Source: Streptomyces sp. YPW6
GTDB lineage: Bacteria > Actinomycetota > Actinomycetes > Streptomycetales > Streptomycetaceae
NCBI RefSeq assembly: GCF_018866325.1
Contig: NZ_CP076457.1
Span: forward strand, 3,693,001-3,757,000
DNA: 64,000 nt
Reading direction: 5' to 3'
Shown here: positions 43,901 to 51,587 of the stretch, piece by piece
Numbering within the stretch: the first letter of the stretch is position 1
How the letters are laid out: each line of letters opens with the position of its first letter
Program-made: the position numbers and the translations under genes
Notes under the pieces: generated by a model
Databases searched by the model: none
The model's input: the letters and a program-made list of their open reading frames with translations, nothing else
Told to the model about the DNA's origin: nothing

Positions 43901-44515
43901 CGCGACGACGTCCAGGAAGTGCCCGGAGAGCCGCGACAGCAGCCGCCACTGCCGGTCCATGCGGGACTGGGTGGCCCAGCCGATCAGGATCATGAAGAGC
44001 GGGATGAGCGGCAGGGTGACGACGATGATCGCCGCCGAGACCCAGTCCTCCGTGACGATCCGGGCGAGCACCGCCACCGGCACGACGACCGCGAGACCGA
44101 GCTGCGGGAGATAGCGGGCGAAGTAGTCGTCGAGCGCGTCGATCCCCCGGGTCGCCAGCGCGACCAGCGAACCGGTGCGCTGACCGCTCAGCCAGTCCGG
44201 GCCCAGCCGTGCGGCCCGTTGCAGGAGCCGGCCGCGCAGTTCGGACTTGACGGCCGCGCTGGCGCGATGGGCGGCGAGCTCGGTGAGCCAGGCGACCAGG
44301 GCCCGGCCGAGCGCCACCGCCGCGAGGAGAAGCAGAGGGGTACGCAGTTCGGTGACCGTGAGCCCGTTCTCGAAACCGCCCACCACGATCTCGGCGATGA
44401 GCATCGCCTGGGCGATCACCAGCAGGGCGCCGACCAGGCCGAGAGCCACCACGGCCGCCAGGAAGAGGCGGGTGGCCCGTGCGTGGCGGAGCAGACGCGG
44501 ATCGATCGGTTTCAC
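40991..44515 (-). CDS. cydCD: Fused thiol-reductant ABC exporter CydDC, required for cytochrome bd assembly
   Basis: Encodes 1174 residues: two ABC half-transporters in one chain, each with a six-helix membrane domain and an ATPase domain. Walker A motifs are GPSGVGKST (~368) and GPSGSGKTT (~967), with signatures LSAGQRQRIALA and LSGGQRQRLSLA. CydDC exports cysteine or glutathione and is needed for haem insertion into cytochrome bd. The fused form is typical of Streptomyces. The GTG at 44515 is chosen because GGGGGG lies 9 bases upstream; starts at 44524 and 44596 have no usable site, and 44596 would place the start at a hairpin. The start codon lies inside a parS site. Confidence 0.93.
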   Translation of the reverse strand: MKPIDPRLLRHARATRLFLAAVVALGLVGALLVIAQAMLIAEIVVGGFENGLTVTELRTPLLLLAAVALGRALVAWLTELAAHRASAAVKSELRGRLLQRAARLGPDWLSGQRTGSLVALATRGIDALDDYFARYLPQLGLAVVVPVAVLARIVTEDWVSAAIIVVTLPLIPLFMILIGWATQSRMDRQWRLLSRLSGHFLDVVAGLPTLKVFGRAKAQAESIRTITSDYRRATLRTLRIAFLSSFALELLATLSVALVAVTIGMRLVHGELDLYTGLVVLILAPEAYLPIRQVGAQYHAAAEGLSAAEEIFAVLETEPRTSGTEDVPDTLRLELADVTVRHEGRAEPSLDAASLTVEPGETVALVGPSGVGKSTLLNVILGFARPDEGHVRIGGRDLADLDPERWRSRIAWVPQRPHLFAGTIAENVRLARPDADDEAVVAALRDAGAYDFTAALPDGVLTVLGEDGAGLSAGQRQRIALARAFLADRPLLLLDEPTASLDGESEAGIVDAVRRLAAGRTVLLVVHRPALLAVADRVVALEPRTDAGTEASGEPVAGPVAPGPAVPEPLAGGETPTARPLDSLGSPAPAGTRPGRVLARVRASAGDRRGQLALALLLGSLAVGSAVGLMAVSGWLISRASEQPPVMYLMMAVTATRAFGIGRAVFRYAERLVSHDAVLKLLAQLRVAVYRGLERVAPAGLRTTRRGDLLSRLVADVDALQDYWLRWLLPAATAVVVGTAAAGFTGWLLPEAGVILAAGLLLAGVGVPLLSGVCARRTERQLAPARATLATRVTDLLGGTAELTVAGALPARQEQLRAADTLLTRIASRAAAATALGGGLSALVCGLTVVAAAAVAVPAVHDGRLSGVALAVVVLTPLAAFEAVAGLPLAVQYRQRVARSAERVFEVLDAPVPVQEPRTPAEEPGSPFPLEVRGLSARYPGAGHDALASLDLTLTRGRRIAVVGPSGSGKTTLAQVLLRFLDASSGTYRLGGVEASALDSDTVRRSVGLCAQDAHVFDSTIRENLRLARPGATDAELRDALSRARLLDWVRALPEGLDTAVGEHGARLSGGQRQRLSLARALLADFPVLVLDEPAEHLDLPTADALTADLLAATRGRATVLITHRLTGLETVDEVLVLDAGRVVQRGPYAGLAAEDGPLRRMLERERETAGAGV

Positions 44516-44522
44516 GTGAAAC
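44509..44522. promoter_or_regulatory. parS site, ParB-binding palindrome
   Basis: GTTTCACGTGAAAC, a perfect 14-bp match to the Streptomyces parS consensus. It spans the region from just upstream of the cydCD start codon into codon 3. Streptomyces parS sites cluster around oriC, which fits the gene order of this window. Confidence 0.9.
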
Positions 44523-44561
44523 ATCCCCCCGGCGGGGTCGGTGAGCTCTGCGGGGCCGGGA

Positions 44562-44593
44562 GCTGCCGCGGGCTCTGCGGAGCCCGCGGCAGC
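44562..44593 (-). other. Strong hairpin between cydB and cydCD
   Basis: GCTGCCGCGGGCTC (44562-44575) and its exact inverse (44580-44593) form a 14-bp stem over a 4-nt loop in the 86-bp gap between cydB and cydCD. There is no T-tract. It could be a partial terminator that lowers cydCD relative to cydAB, or an mRNA-processing or stability element. Confidence 0.75.
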
Positions 44594-44601
44594 CACCGGA
44601 A

Positions 44602-45603
44602 TCAGTGCGCGTCGGCGATGTGCTGGGTGCCGATGCGCTTACGGAAGACCCAGTAGGTCCAGCTCTGGTAGAGCAGCACGATGGGCGTGGCGATGCCCGC
44701 ACACCAGGTCATGATCGTGAGCGTGTACGGGCTGGACGAGGCGTTGGTGACCGTGAGGCTCCAGGCGTCGTTCAGCGAGGACGGCATGACGTTCGGGAAG
44801 AGCGTCAGGAAGAGCATCGCGACCGCTGCCGCGATCGTCACGCCCGAGAACGCGAACGACCAGCCCTCACGCCCCTTGGCGACGGCTCCGATCGCCGCCA
44901 GCAGCGACACCGCCGCCACGATCAGGGCCCCCAGGCTCCAGCCGTCCCCGTTGTCGGCCTGGGTCCAGAGCAGGAAGCCCAGCGCGAGGAGCGCGGTGAC
45001 GGGTCCCAGCTTCAGTGCCAGGGCACGGGCCCGGACCCGGATGTCGCCCGCCGTCTTGAGGCCGGCGAACACCGTTCCGTGGAAGGTGAAGAGGGTGAGC
45101 GTGACGAGGCCGCCGAGGATCGCGTACGGGTTGAGGAGATCCCAGAAGCTGCCGACGTACTCCATGTCGGCGTCGATCTTCACGCCCCGCACGATGTTCC
45201 CGAACGCCACGCCCCACAGCACGGCGGGGATCAGGGAGGTCCAGAAGATCGCGGTCTCCCAGTTGGTCTGCCAGCGCTCCTCGGGCCGCTTGGCGCGGTA
45301 CTCGAAGGCGACGCCCCGCACGATCAGGCAGAACAGGATGATCAGCAGCGGCAGGTAGAAGCCGGAGAAGAGGGTGGCGTACCACTCGGGGAAGGCGGCG
45401 AAGGTCGCACCGCCCGCAGTGAGCAGCCAGACCTCGTTGCCGTCCCAGACGGGCCCGATCGTGTTGATCAGGACCCGCTTCTCCTTGCGGTCGCGGGCCA
45501 GCAGTTTGGTGAGGACCCCGATACCGAAGTCGAACCCCTCCAGGAAGAAGTAGCCGGTCCAGAGGACGGCGATGAGCACGAACCAGACGTCGTGGAGTTC
45601 CAT
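44602..45603 (-). CDS. cydB: Cytochrome bd ubiquinol/menaquinol oxidase subunit II
   Basis: A 333-residue membrane protein with about nine transmembrane helices. It begins MELHDVWFVLIAVLWTGYFF and continues LEGFDFGIG, the family's N-terminal signature, and has GPVWDGNEVWLLTAGGATFA. It is the second subunit of the bd oxidase, which reduces O2 with quinol under low oxygen. The ATG has AGGAG about 8 bases upstream and lies 16 bp after cydA. Confidence 0.96.
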   Translation of the reverse strand: MELHDVWFVLIAVLWTGYFFLEGFDFGIGVLTKLLARDRKEKRVLINTIGPVWDGNEVWLLTAGGATFAAFPEWYATLFSGFYLPLLIILFCLIVRGVAFEYRAKRPEERWQTNWETAIFWTSLIPAVLWGVAFGNIVRGVKIDADMEYVGSFWDLLNPYAILGGLVTLTLFTFHGTVFAGLKTAGDIRVRARALALKLGPVTALLALGFLLWTQADNGDGWSLGALIVAAVSLLAAIGAVAKGREGWSFAFSGVTIAAAVAMLFLTLFPNVMPSSLNDAWSLTVTNASSSPYTLTIMTWCAGIATPIVLLYQSWTYWVFRKRIGTQHIADAH

Positions 45604-45619
45604 CTCTCAGCTCCTGTGC

Positions 45620-47131
45620 TCAGTACGAGAAGGCCATCGGCCGGTCGGCGTCTTCTTCGTCGTGGCCGCCGATCTTCGTGGGCGGGTTGAGGTCGTCGTC
45701 GGAGAGTTCCGGCGGCCCGGCCTTGATGTACTTCACGAGCAGCTTCACCTCGATCACGGCGAGCACCGCGTAAAGCAGGGTGAAGACGATCATCGAGGTG
45801 ATGACCTCGCCCTGCGAGACACCGGGGGAGACCCCGGCGCGCGTCTCCAGCACTCCGTAGACCACCCACGGCTGGCGGCCCATCTCGGTGAAGATCCAGC
45901 CCCAGGAGTTGGCGATCAGCGGGAAGAGGAGGGTCCAGAGCGCGACGAGCCAGTAGAGCTTGGTGAGCTTCGGGCTCAGCGCCTTGTTCCGGAACAGGAC
46001 CAGATGCGGCACCTCGTCCTCACCGGTCCGCAGCGCCGGTGGCAGCAGGAACTTCTTCCGGGTCAGCCAGAGGCCCAGGAGACCGAGGCCGAAGGAGGCC
46101 ATGCCGAAGCCGATCATCCACCGGAAGCTCCAGAACGCGACCGGAATGTTGGGCCGGTAGTCGCCGGGCCCGTACTTCTCCTGCGACTCCTTGTTGATGT
46201 CGTTGATGCCCGGGACGTAGGAGTTCGGGTCGTTGTTGGCGAGGAAGGACAGCACCCCGGGCAGCGAGATCTCCACGGAGTTGTGGCCCTTGCTGACGTC
46301 CCCGTACGCGAATATCGAGAAGGGCGCCCGCTCCTGGCCGTCCCACAGGGCCTCGGCGGCGGCCATCTTCATCGGCTGCTGCCGGAACATGACCTTGGCG
46401 AGGCTGTCGCCGCTGACGGCGGTGAGCAGTCCGGCGATGACGACGGTGACCAGCCCCAGGCGCAGCGAGGTCCGCATCACGGGGATGTGCTTCTTGCGCG
46501 CCAGGTGGAACGCGGCGATACCGACCATGAAGGCCCCGCCGACCAGGAACGCCGCCGTGATGGTGTGGAAGAACTGGGTGACCGCGGTGTCCTGGGTGAG
46601 CACCCGCCAGAAGTCCGTGAGCTCGGCGCGGCCGCGCTCCTCGTTGATCCGGTAGCCGACCGGGTGCTGCATCCAGGAGTTGGCGGCCAGGATGAAGTAG
46701 GCGGAGAGGATCGTGCCGATCGAGACCATCCACATGCAGGCCAGGTGGACCTTCTTGGGCAGCTTGTCCCAGCCGAAGATCCACAGACCGATGAACGTGG
46801 ACTCGAAGAAGAAGGCGATCAGCGCCTCGAAGGCGAGCGGAGCGCCGAAGATGTCGCCGACGAAGCGCGAGTAGTCGGACCAGTTCATACCGAACTGGAA
46901 CTCCTGGACGATGCCCGTGACGACGCCCATGGCGATGTTGATCAGGAACAGCTTGCCCCAGAACTTGGTCGCCCTGAGGTACTTCTCCTTCTCCGTCCGC
47001 ACCCAGGCGGTCTGCAGGCCGGCGGTGAGCGCGGCGAGCGAGATCGTCAGCGGGACGAAGAGGAAGTGGTAGACGGTGGTGATGCCGAACTGCCATCGCG
47101 CCAGTGTTTCCGGCGCCAGAGCTAGGTCCAC
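45620..47131 (-). CDS. cydA: Cytochrome bd oxidase subunit I
   Basis: A 503-residue membrane protein with about nine helices. ARWQFGITTVYHFLFVPLTI contains the His near the N-terminus that ligates a haem; the quinol-binding Q loop follows the sixth helix, and MGRQPWVVYGVLETR is the family's GRQPW signature. It binds haems b558, b595 and d. The GTG start has AAGGAGA 9 bases upstream. A Rex operator about 85 bp upstream of the start should repress the operon when NADH is low. Confidence 0.97.
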   Translation of the reverse strand: MDLALAPETLARWQFGITTVYHFLFVPLTISLAALTAGLQTAWVRTEKEKYLRATKFWGKLFLINIAMGVVTGIVQEFQFGMNWSDYSRFVGDIFGAPLAFEALIAFFFESTFIGLWIFGWDKLPKKVHLACMWMVSIGTILSAYFILAANSWMQHPVGYRINEERGRAELTDFWRVLTQDTAVTQFFHTITAAFLVGGAFMVGIAAFHLARKKHIPVMRTSLRLGLVTVVIAGLLTAVSGDSLAKVMFRQQPMKMAAAEALWDGQERAPFSIFAYGDVSKGHNSVEISLPGVLSFLANNDPNSYVPGINDINKESQEKYGPGDYRPNIPVAFWSFRWMIGFGMASFGLGLLGLWLTRKKFLLPPALRTGEDEVPHLVLFRNKALSPKLTKLYWLVALWTLLFPLIANSWGWIFTEMGRQPWVVYGVLETRAGVSPGVSQGEVITSMIVFTLLYAVLAVIEVKLLVKYIKAGPPELSDDDLNPPTKIGGHDEEDADRPMAFSY

Positions 47132-47365
47132 GTCGTCAGTCTCCTTACATCGCCGTGGTCACACCGGCACTATGCCCCTTTGATCCGCCCGATTACGGGA
47201 GGAAGCAGGGCACGCTTGTGAACGCGTTCACATTCACAAGCAATTATGGCGCACACACTTTCGGAGCCTTCGCCGGGGTACCCCTTTCGGCCACCACCCC
47301 CGTACTACCGGCCTCTCGCGGCCGGCCCCGCCGCACTCGGGCCGTCGGGCTTCCGCCATGCAGAA
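47132..47365. other. cydA promoter region
   Basis: About 230 bp between the start of cydA and the hisC terminator. It contains the Rex operator and must contain the cyd promoter; the stretch around 47220-47260 is the most AT-rich part. No gene is seen. Confidence 0.6.
47216..47233. promoter_or_regulatory. Rex operator (ROP) of the cyd operon
   Basis: TTGTGAACGCGTTCACAT matches the Streptomyces ROP consensus (TGTGAACNNNTTCACA), with its centre about 94 bp before the cydA start codon. A further half-site, TTCACAAG, follows. Rex binds such sites when the NADH/NAD ratio is low; cydABCD is a known target in S. coelicolor. Confidence 0.92.
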
Positions 47366-47400
47366 GGGCCCCGGACCTCGTCGTTCGAGGTCCGGGGCCC
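47366..47400 (-). terminator. Terminator of hisC
   Basis: GGGCCCCGGACCTCG (47366-47380) with its exact inverse (47386-47400) over TCGTT: a 15-bp stem, 30 bp beyond the hisC stop. Confidence 0.87.
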
Positions 47401-47430
47401 CACCCGGGCGCGGCGGTGCGCCGAGCGGCC

Positions 47431-48510
47431 CTACAGCTCCGCGCGGAACGCCTCCGCCGTCTTGAGGAACAGGTCGTTGCCCTCGGTCTCGCCGATCGTC
47501 ACCCGTACGCCCTCGCCCGCGAACGGGCGGACGACGACCCCGGCCCGCTCACAGGCGCCCGCGAAGTCGACGGTGCGCTCGCCGAGCCGGAGCCAGACGA
47601 AGTTGGCCTGCGACTCCGGCACCGTCCAGCCCTGGCGCGCCAGCTCCGCGCTCACCCGGGCCCGCTCGGCGACCAGCGACCCGACCCGGCCCAGCAGCTC
47701 GTCCTCCGCGCGGAGCGAGGCCACCGCCGCATCCTGGGCGAGCTGGCTCACGCCGAAGGGGACGGCGGTCTTGCGCAGCGCCGCGGCCACCGGCTCGTGC
47801 GCCACCGCGAAGCCGACCCGCAGCCCGGCCAGGCCGTACGCCTTGGAGAAGGTCCGCAGCACGGCCACGTTGGGCCGGTCACGGTAGATCTCGATGCCGT
47901 CGGGCACCTCGGCGTCGCGGATGAACTCCTTGTACGCCTCGTCCAGCACCACCAGCACGTCGCCCGGCACCCGGTCGAGGAACCGTTCCAGCTCGGCCCG
48001 GCGCACCACCGTGCCGGTGGGGTTGTTGGGGTTGCAGACGAAGATCAGCCGGGTCCGGTCGGTGATCGCCTCCGCCATCGCGTCGAGGTCGTGCACATCC
48101 CCCTCGGTCAACGGCACCTTGACCGAGGTCGCGCCGCTGACCTGGGTGATGATCGGGTACGCCTCGAAGGACCGCCAGGCGTAGATGACCTCGTCGCCGG
48201 GGCCCGAGGTGGCCTGGAGCAGCTGCTGGGCCACTCCCACCGACCCCGTTCCGGTGGCGAGGTGCGCGAGGGGCACACCGAAACGCCCGGCCAGCTCGTT
48301 CATCAGGCCGGTGCACGCCATGTCCGGGTAGCGGTTGAAGTTCCCCGCGGCGGCGAGCGCCGAATCCAGGACGCCCGGCAGCGGAGGATAGGGGTTCTCG
48401 TTGGAGGACAGCTTGTACGCGACCGGTCCGCCGGCCGCCGCGGGCCTGCCCGGCACATAGGCGGGAACGCCGTCCAGCTCGGCGCGCAGCTTGGGGCTCG
48501 TCTCGCTCAC
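47431..48510 (-). CDS. hisC: Histidinol-phosphate/aromatic aminotransferase
   Basis: A 359-residue fold-type I PLP aminotransferase. KLSSNENPYPPLPGV is near the N-terminus, FVCNPNNPTGT and VVLDEAYKEF lie in the middle, and the PLP Lys is in RTFSKAYGLAGLRVG (~220). It is not in a his operon here, so it may serve aromatic amino-acid transamination as well as histidine synthesis. The GTG start has GAGGAGG about 7 bases upstream. Confidence 0.92.
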   Translation of the reverse strand: MSETSPKLRAELDGVPAYVPGRPAAAGGPVAYKLSSNENPYPPLPGVLDSALAAAGNFNRYPDMACTGLMNELAGRFGVPLAHLATGTGSVGVAQQLLQATSGPGDEVIYAWRSFEAYPIITQVSGATSVKVPLTEGDVHDLDAMAEAITDRTRLIFVCNPNNPTGTVVRRAELERFLDRVPGDVLVVLDEAYKEFIRDAEVPDGIEIYRDRPNVAVLRTFSKAYGLAGLRVGFAVAHEPVAAALRKTAVPFGVSQLAQDAAVASLRAEDELLGRVGSLVAERARVSAELARQGWTVPESQANFVWLRLGERTVDFAGACERAGVVVRPFAGEGVRVTIGETEGNDLFLKTAEAFRAEL

Positions 48511-48824
48511 CGCAGGTCCTCCTCGACCGTCCGTTCACAGCAATACTGCACACCTTATGAGGATTGCCCTCCGCTGCGAATGGCCGAGCGGGAAATCGAC
48601 CGCAGTGCCCGGGAATGGGACCTCGTCCCGGTCCCCCCGGGCCCCTGCCCGGGGGGAGTGTTTCGCGTTCCGGCGCGCGCCGGTGGCTCGCGCCGTGGCG
48701 CGCGTCCCCCGAAGTGGTGAGTTGAGACCTCTTCGAGACATCGCACATTCAGCAGGCTGCCACCCTCCCGCACCTGACACCTGCATGCAGTAAGCTTCAA
48801 CTGCCTTGCATTGAGAGGAATTTG
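48511..48824. other. Intergenic region between divergent hisC and LacI-type genes
   Basis: 314 bp. The part at 48520-48560 probably holds the hisC promoter. At 48781-48790 is the palindrome CTGCATGCAG, a possible operator for the LacI protein. No other gene is seen apart from the small ORF that follows. Confidence 0.5.
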
Positions 48825-48917
48825 ATGGCATGTGACCTTGCAGAAACGTGCCTGTCAACGTGCGCATATGCGACCGGACCGACCACCCCTCGGAGCCCTA
48901 CTATCGGCTCGCCATGA
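48825..48917 (+). CDS. Possible 30-residue Cys-containing leader peptide overlapping the LacI gene
   Basis: Starts MACDLAETCLSTCAYATG and ends SPTIGSP; Cys at positions 3, 9 and 13. AGAGGA lies 6 bases before the ATG, and the TGA overlaps the ATG at 48914 (ATGA). The ribosome site is better than that of the LacI gene itself, so coupled translation is plausible. Third codon positions are only about half G or C, unlike normal Streptomyces genes, so a regulatory leader is more likely than a conserved protein. Confidence 0.4.
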   Translation: MACDLAETCLSTCAYATGPTTPRSPTIGSP

Positions 48918-50026
48918 CAGCAGCAGGGAAGCACCAGGTGAGCCGGACGGAGACCCCCCGGCGCAGCGGCCGGCCAGGACGGGCGGGGATCCGTGACGTG
49001 GCCGCCGCGGCCGGAGTCTCGATCACGACCGTCTCCGACGCGCTCAACGGCAAGGGCAGGCTCCCGGACGCCACCCGCCGCCATGTCCGCGAGGTCGCCG
49101 AGCGCCTGGGCTACCGCCCGTCCGCCGCGGCCCGAACCCTCCGTACGGGCAAGTCGGGGCTGATCGGCCTGACCGTGACCACGTACGGGAATGAACCTTT
49201 CACCTTCACCGAATTCGCGTACTTCGCGGAGATGGCGAGAGCCGCGACCTCCGCGGCACTGGCCCGCGGCTACGCCCTCGTCATCCTGCCCGCCACCTCC
49301 CGGCACGACGTCTGGTCGAACGTCGCCCTCGACGGAACCGTCGTCATCGACCCCTCCGACCAGGACCCGGTCGTCACCGAACTCGTCCGCCAGGGACTGC
49401 CCGTCGTCTCCGACGGCCGCCCGGCCGGCACACTCCCCGTCACCGCCTGGGTCGACAACGACCACCGGGCCGCCGTACTCGACCTCCTCGACCATCTCGC
49501 CGCCGCCGGGGCCCGCCGCATCGGCCTGCTGACCGGCAACACCACCGACACCTACACCCAGCTCTCCACCACCGCCTACCTCCACTGGTGCGAGCGGGTC
49601 GGCCAGGATCCCGTCTACGAGTCCTACCCGGCCCACGACCCCTGCGCGGGGGCGGTCGCCGCCGACCGGCTGCTCGCCCGCCCGGACCGCCCCGACGCGG
49701 TCTACGGGCTCTTCGACCCCAACGGAACCGACCTCCTCGCGGCGGCCCGCCGCTACGGGCTGCGCGTCCCCGACGACCTGCTGCTCGTCTGCTGCAGCGA
49801 GTCCACCGTGTACGCGGCCACCGAGCCGCCGATCACCACGCTCTCGCTGAAGCCCCGCCGGATCGGCACGGCCGTCGTCCAGCTCCTCATCGACGCCATC
49901 GAAGGGGTCGAGCACGACGGGCCGGTGGAGCAGGTCATACCGACGGAGCTCATCGTCCGGACCTCCTCGCAACGCCGCCCACCGCGCACCACGGTCAGCG
50001 CGCCACGCTCCCCCAGCGGGGATTGA
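48914..50026 (+). CDS. LacI-family transcriptional regulator
   Basis: A 370-residue protein with a LacI helix-turn-helix at about 25-75 (GIRDVAAAAGVSITTVSDAL and the hinge-like RPSAAARTLRTGKSGLIGL) and a periplasmic-binding-protein-like sensor domain of ~280 residues (for example YALVILPATSRHDVW, VWSNVALDGTVVIDP). The ATG at 48914 is chosen because it overlaps the stop of the small upstream ORF; an in-frame ATG at 48848 is possible. No sugar transport genes are adjacent, so the effector is unknown. Confidence 0.9.
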   Translation: MTAAGKHQVSRTETPRRSGRPGRAGIRDVAAAAGVSITTVSDALNGKGRLPDATRRHVREVAERLGYRPSAAARTLRTGKSGLIGLTVTTYGNEPFTFTEFAYFAEMARAATSAALARGYALVILPATSRHDVWSNVALDGTVVIDPSDQDPVVTELVRQGLPVVSDGRPAGTLPVTAWVDNDHRAAVLDLLDHLAAAGARRIGLLTGNTTDTYTQLSTTAYLHWCERVGQDPVYESYPAHDPCAGAVAADRLLARPDRPDAVYGLFDPNGTDLLAAARRYGLRVPDDLLLVCCSESTVYAATEPPITTLSLKPRRIGTAVVQLLIDAIEGVEHDGPVEQVIPTELIVRTSSQRRPPRTTVSAPRSPSGD

Positions 50027-50200
50027 TCGCCTCTTTTCGGACCAATCGGCCGGTGAACCGTGCGTGCGCCCGGATTCACCACCCCTGGTGCGTCACACAG
50101 ATCGATCCGCATTCCTATGATGGGCGCACGACACCGCGGACCACCTCTACCAGGCAAGGCCCGTCAGGTGTACGGCGGCGCGACGGTGGTGGAGGGGTCG

Positions 50201-51376
50201 ATGACTCAGGGGGCCGGTCAGGAACCCGTGGTGCGGACGGCGACGTTGCGTGACTTCCGGGTTCCGCCGTACGCGCAGACACCCGTGCCACCGCAGGCGC
50301 AGGGGGCGCCCCCCTCCTCGGTGCCGCCGCACACGACGGACCCGCACCCCCCGGCACCCGGCGCGCCCGTCCCGCCGACCGCCGCGTCCGCCCCGCCGCA
50401 CACCGCCGCGCCGCCCCGCGCCCCGCACCCCGGCAACGCCGTCGTGGGCGACGAGCAGCCGGAGGGCTACACCCCGACCGAGCGGGACCTGCCGGTCATC
50501 CGGCGCGGCGACACGGTCCAGGTGCAGACGGTCGCCGAGCCCCGCTCCGACGAAGGCCGCGGCCCGCTCTTCGTCGTCGGCGACGTCCACGGCTACCTGG
50601 ACGAACTGCTGGCCGCCCTCGGCGAGCAGGGCCTCATCGACGCGGAAGGCAACTGGGCCGCGGGCAACGCCCGGCTGTGGTTCCTCGGCGACTTCACCGA
50701 CCGCGGCCCCGACGGCATCGGCGTCATCGACCTCGTCATGCGGCTTTCCGCCGAGGCGGCGGCGGCCGGCGGCTACTGCAAGGCCCTGATGGGCAACCAC
50801 GAGCTGCTGCTGATCGGTGCCAAGCGGTTCGCCGACACCCCCGTCAACTCCGGAGCGGGCACCGCCACCTTCCAGGCGGCCTGGCTGCTCAACGGCGGCC
50901 AGAAGGCCGACATGGACCGTCTCCAGGACGTCCACCTCCAGTGGATGTCCCGGCTCGACGCGGTCGTCGAGGAGGACGGGCATCTGCTGATGCACTCCGA
51001 CACGACGGCCTACCTCGACTACGGATCCAGCATCGAGGACGTCAACGACACGATCACGGCCATTCTCACGCGTAACGACGCCGACGAGTGCTGGGACCTC
51101 TTCCGCAAGCTCACCAAGCGGTTCGCCTTCCGGGACGAGGGCGGCTCCCAGGCGGTGCGCGAGTTGCTCGCGACGTACGGCGGACAGCGCGTCGTCCATG
51201 GTCACAGCCCCATTCCGTACCTCCTGGGCGAGGTCGGAACGGAGGAGGGCGACGACAGCTCGGGTCCCGTGGTCAACGGTCCGCACGTCTACGCGGACGG
51301 CCTCGCCATCGCCATGGACGGCGGAGTGACCATGGCCGGAAAGCTGCTGGTGGTCCAACTCCCGCTGCATGACTGA
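50201..51376 (+). CDS. PPP-family metallophosphatase with Pro-rich N-terminus
   Basis: A 391-residue protein. The first ~110 residues are Pro/Ala-rich and probably disordered. The catalytic domain has the PPP metal motifs GDVHGYLDE, GDFTDRGPDG, MGNHELLL and VHGHSPIPY. It is a Ser/Thr protein phosphatase or nucleotide-phosphatase type enzyme; the substrate cannot be told. The ATG at 50201 follows GGAGGGG. Cytoplasmic. Confidence 0.9.
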   Translation: MTQGAGQEPVVRTATLRDFRVPPYAQTPVPPQAQGAPPSSVPPHTTDPHPPAPGAPVPPTAASAPPHTAAPPRAPHPGNAVVGDEQPEGYTPTERDLPVIRRGDTVQVQTVAEPRSDEGRGPLFVVGDVHGYLDELLAALGEQGLIDAEGNWAAGNARLWFLGDFTDRGPDGIGVIDLVMRLSAEAAAAGGYCKALMGNHELLLIGAKRFADTPVNSGAGTATFQAAWLLNGGQKADMDRLQDVHLQWMSRLDAVVEEDGHLLMHSDTTAYLDYGSSIEDVNDTITAILTRNDADECWDLFRKLTKRFAFRDEGGSQAVRELLATYGGQRVVHGHSPIPYLLGEVGTEEGDDSSGPVVNGPHVYADGLAIAMDGGVTMAGKLLVVQLPLHD

Positions 51377-51587
51377 ACGTCGGCGGGGAAGGCGCTTCAG
51401 GTTCAGCCCGCGCCGACCTGACCGATCGCCGGGCCCGTCACGGGGCCCAATTCTGGAAACACCCTGTCACCGCCTGCCGTGAGCGCTCTACCATCGGCCT
51501 AACAGTGGCAGGCTCTCCTCCGTTTCCGCCCGATCGCCCGGTCCCGGCCGGGCAAGCCGGGCATCGACGGAGCATCGGGGGATGCAG

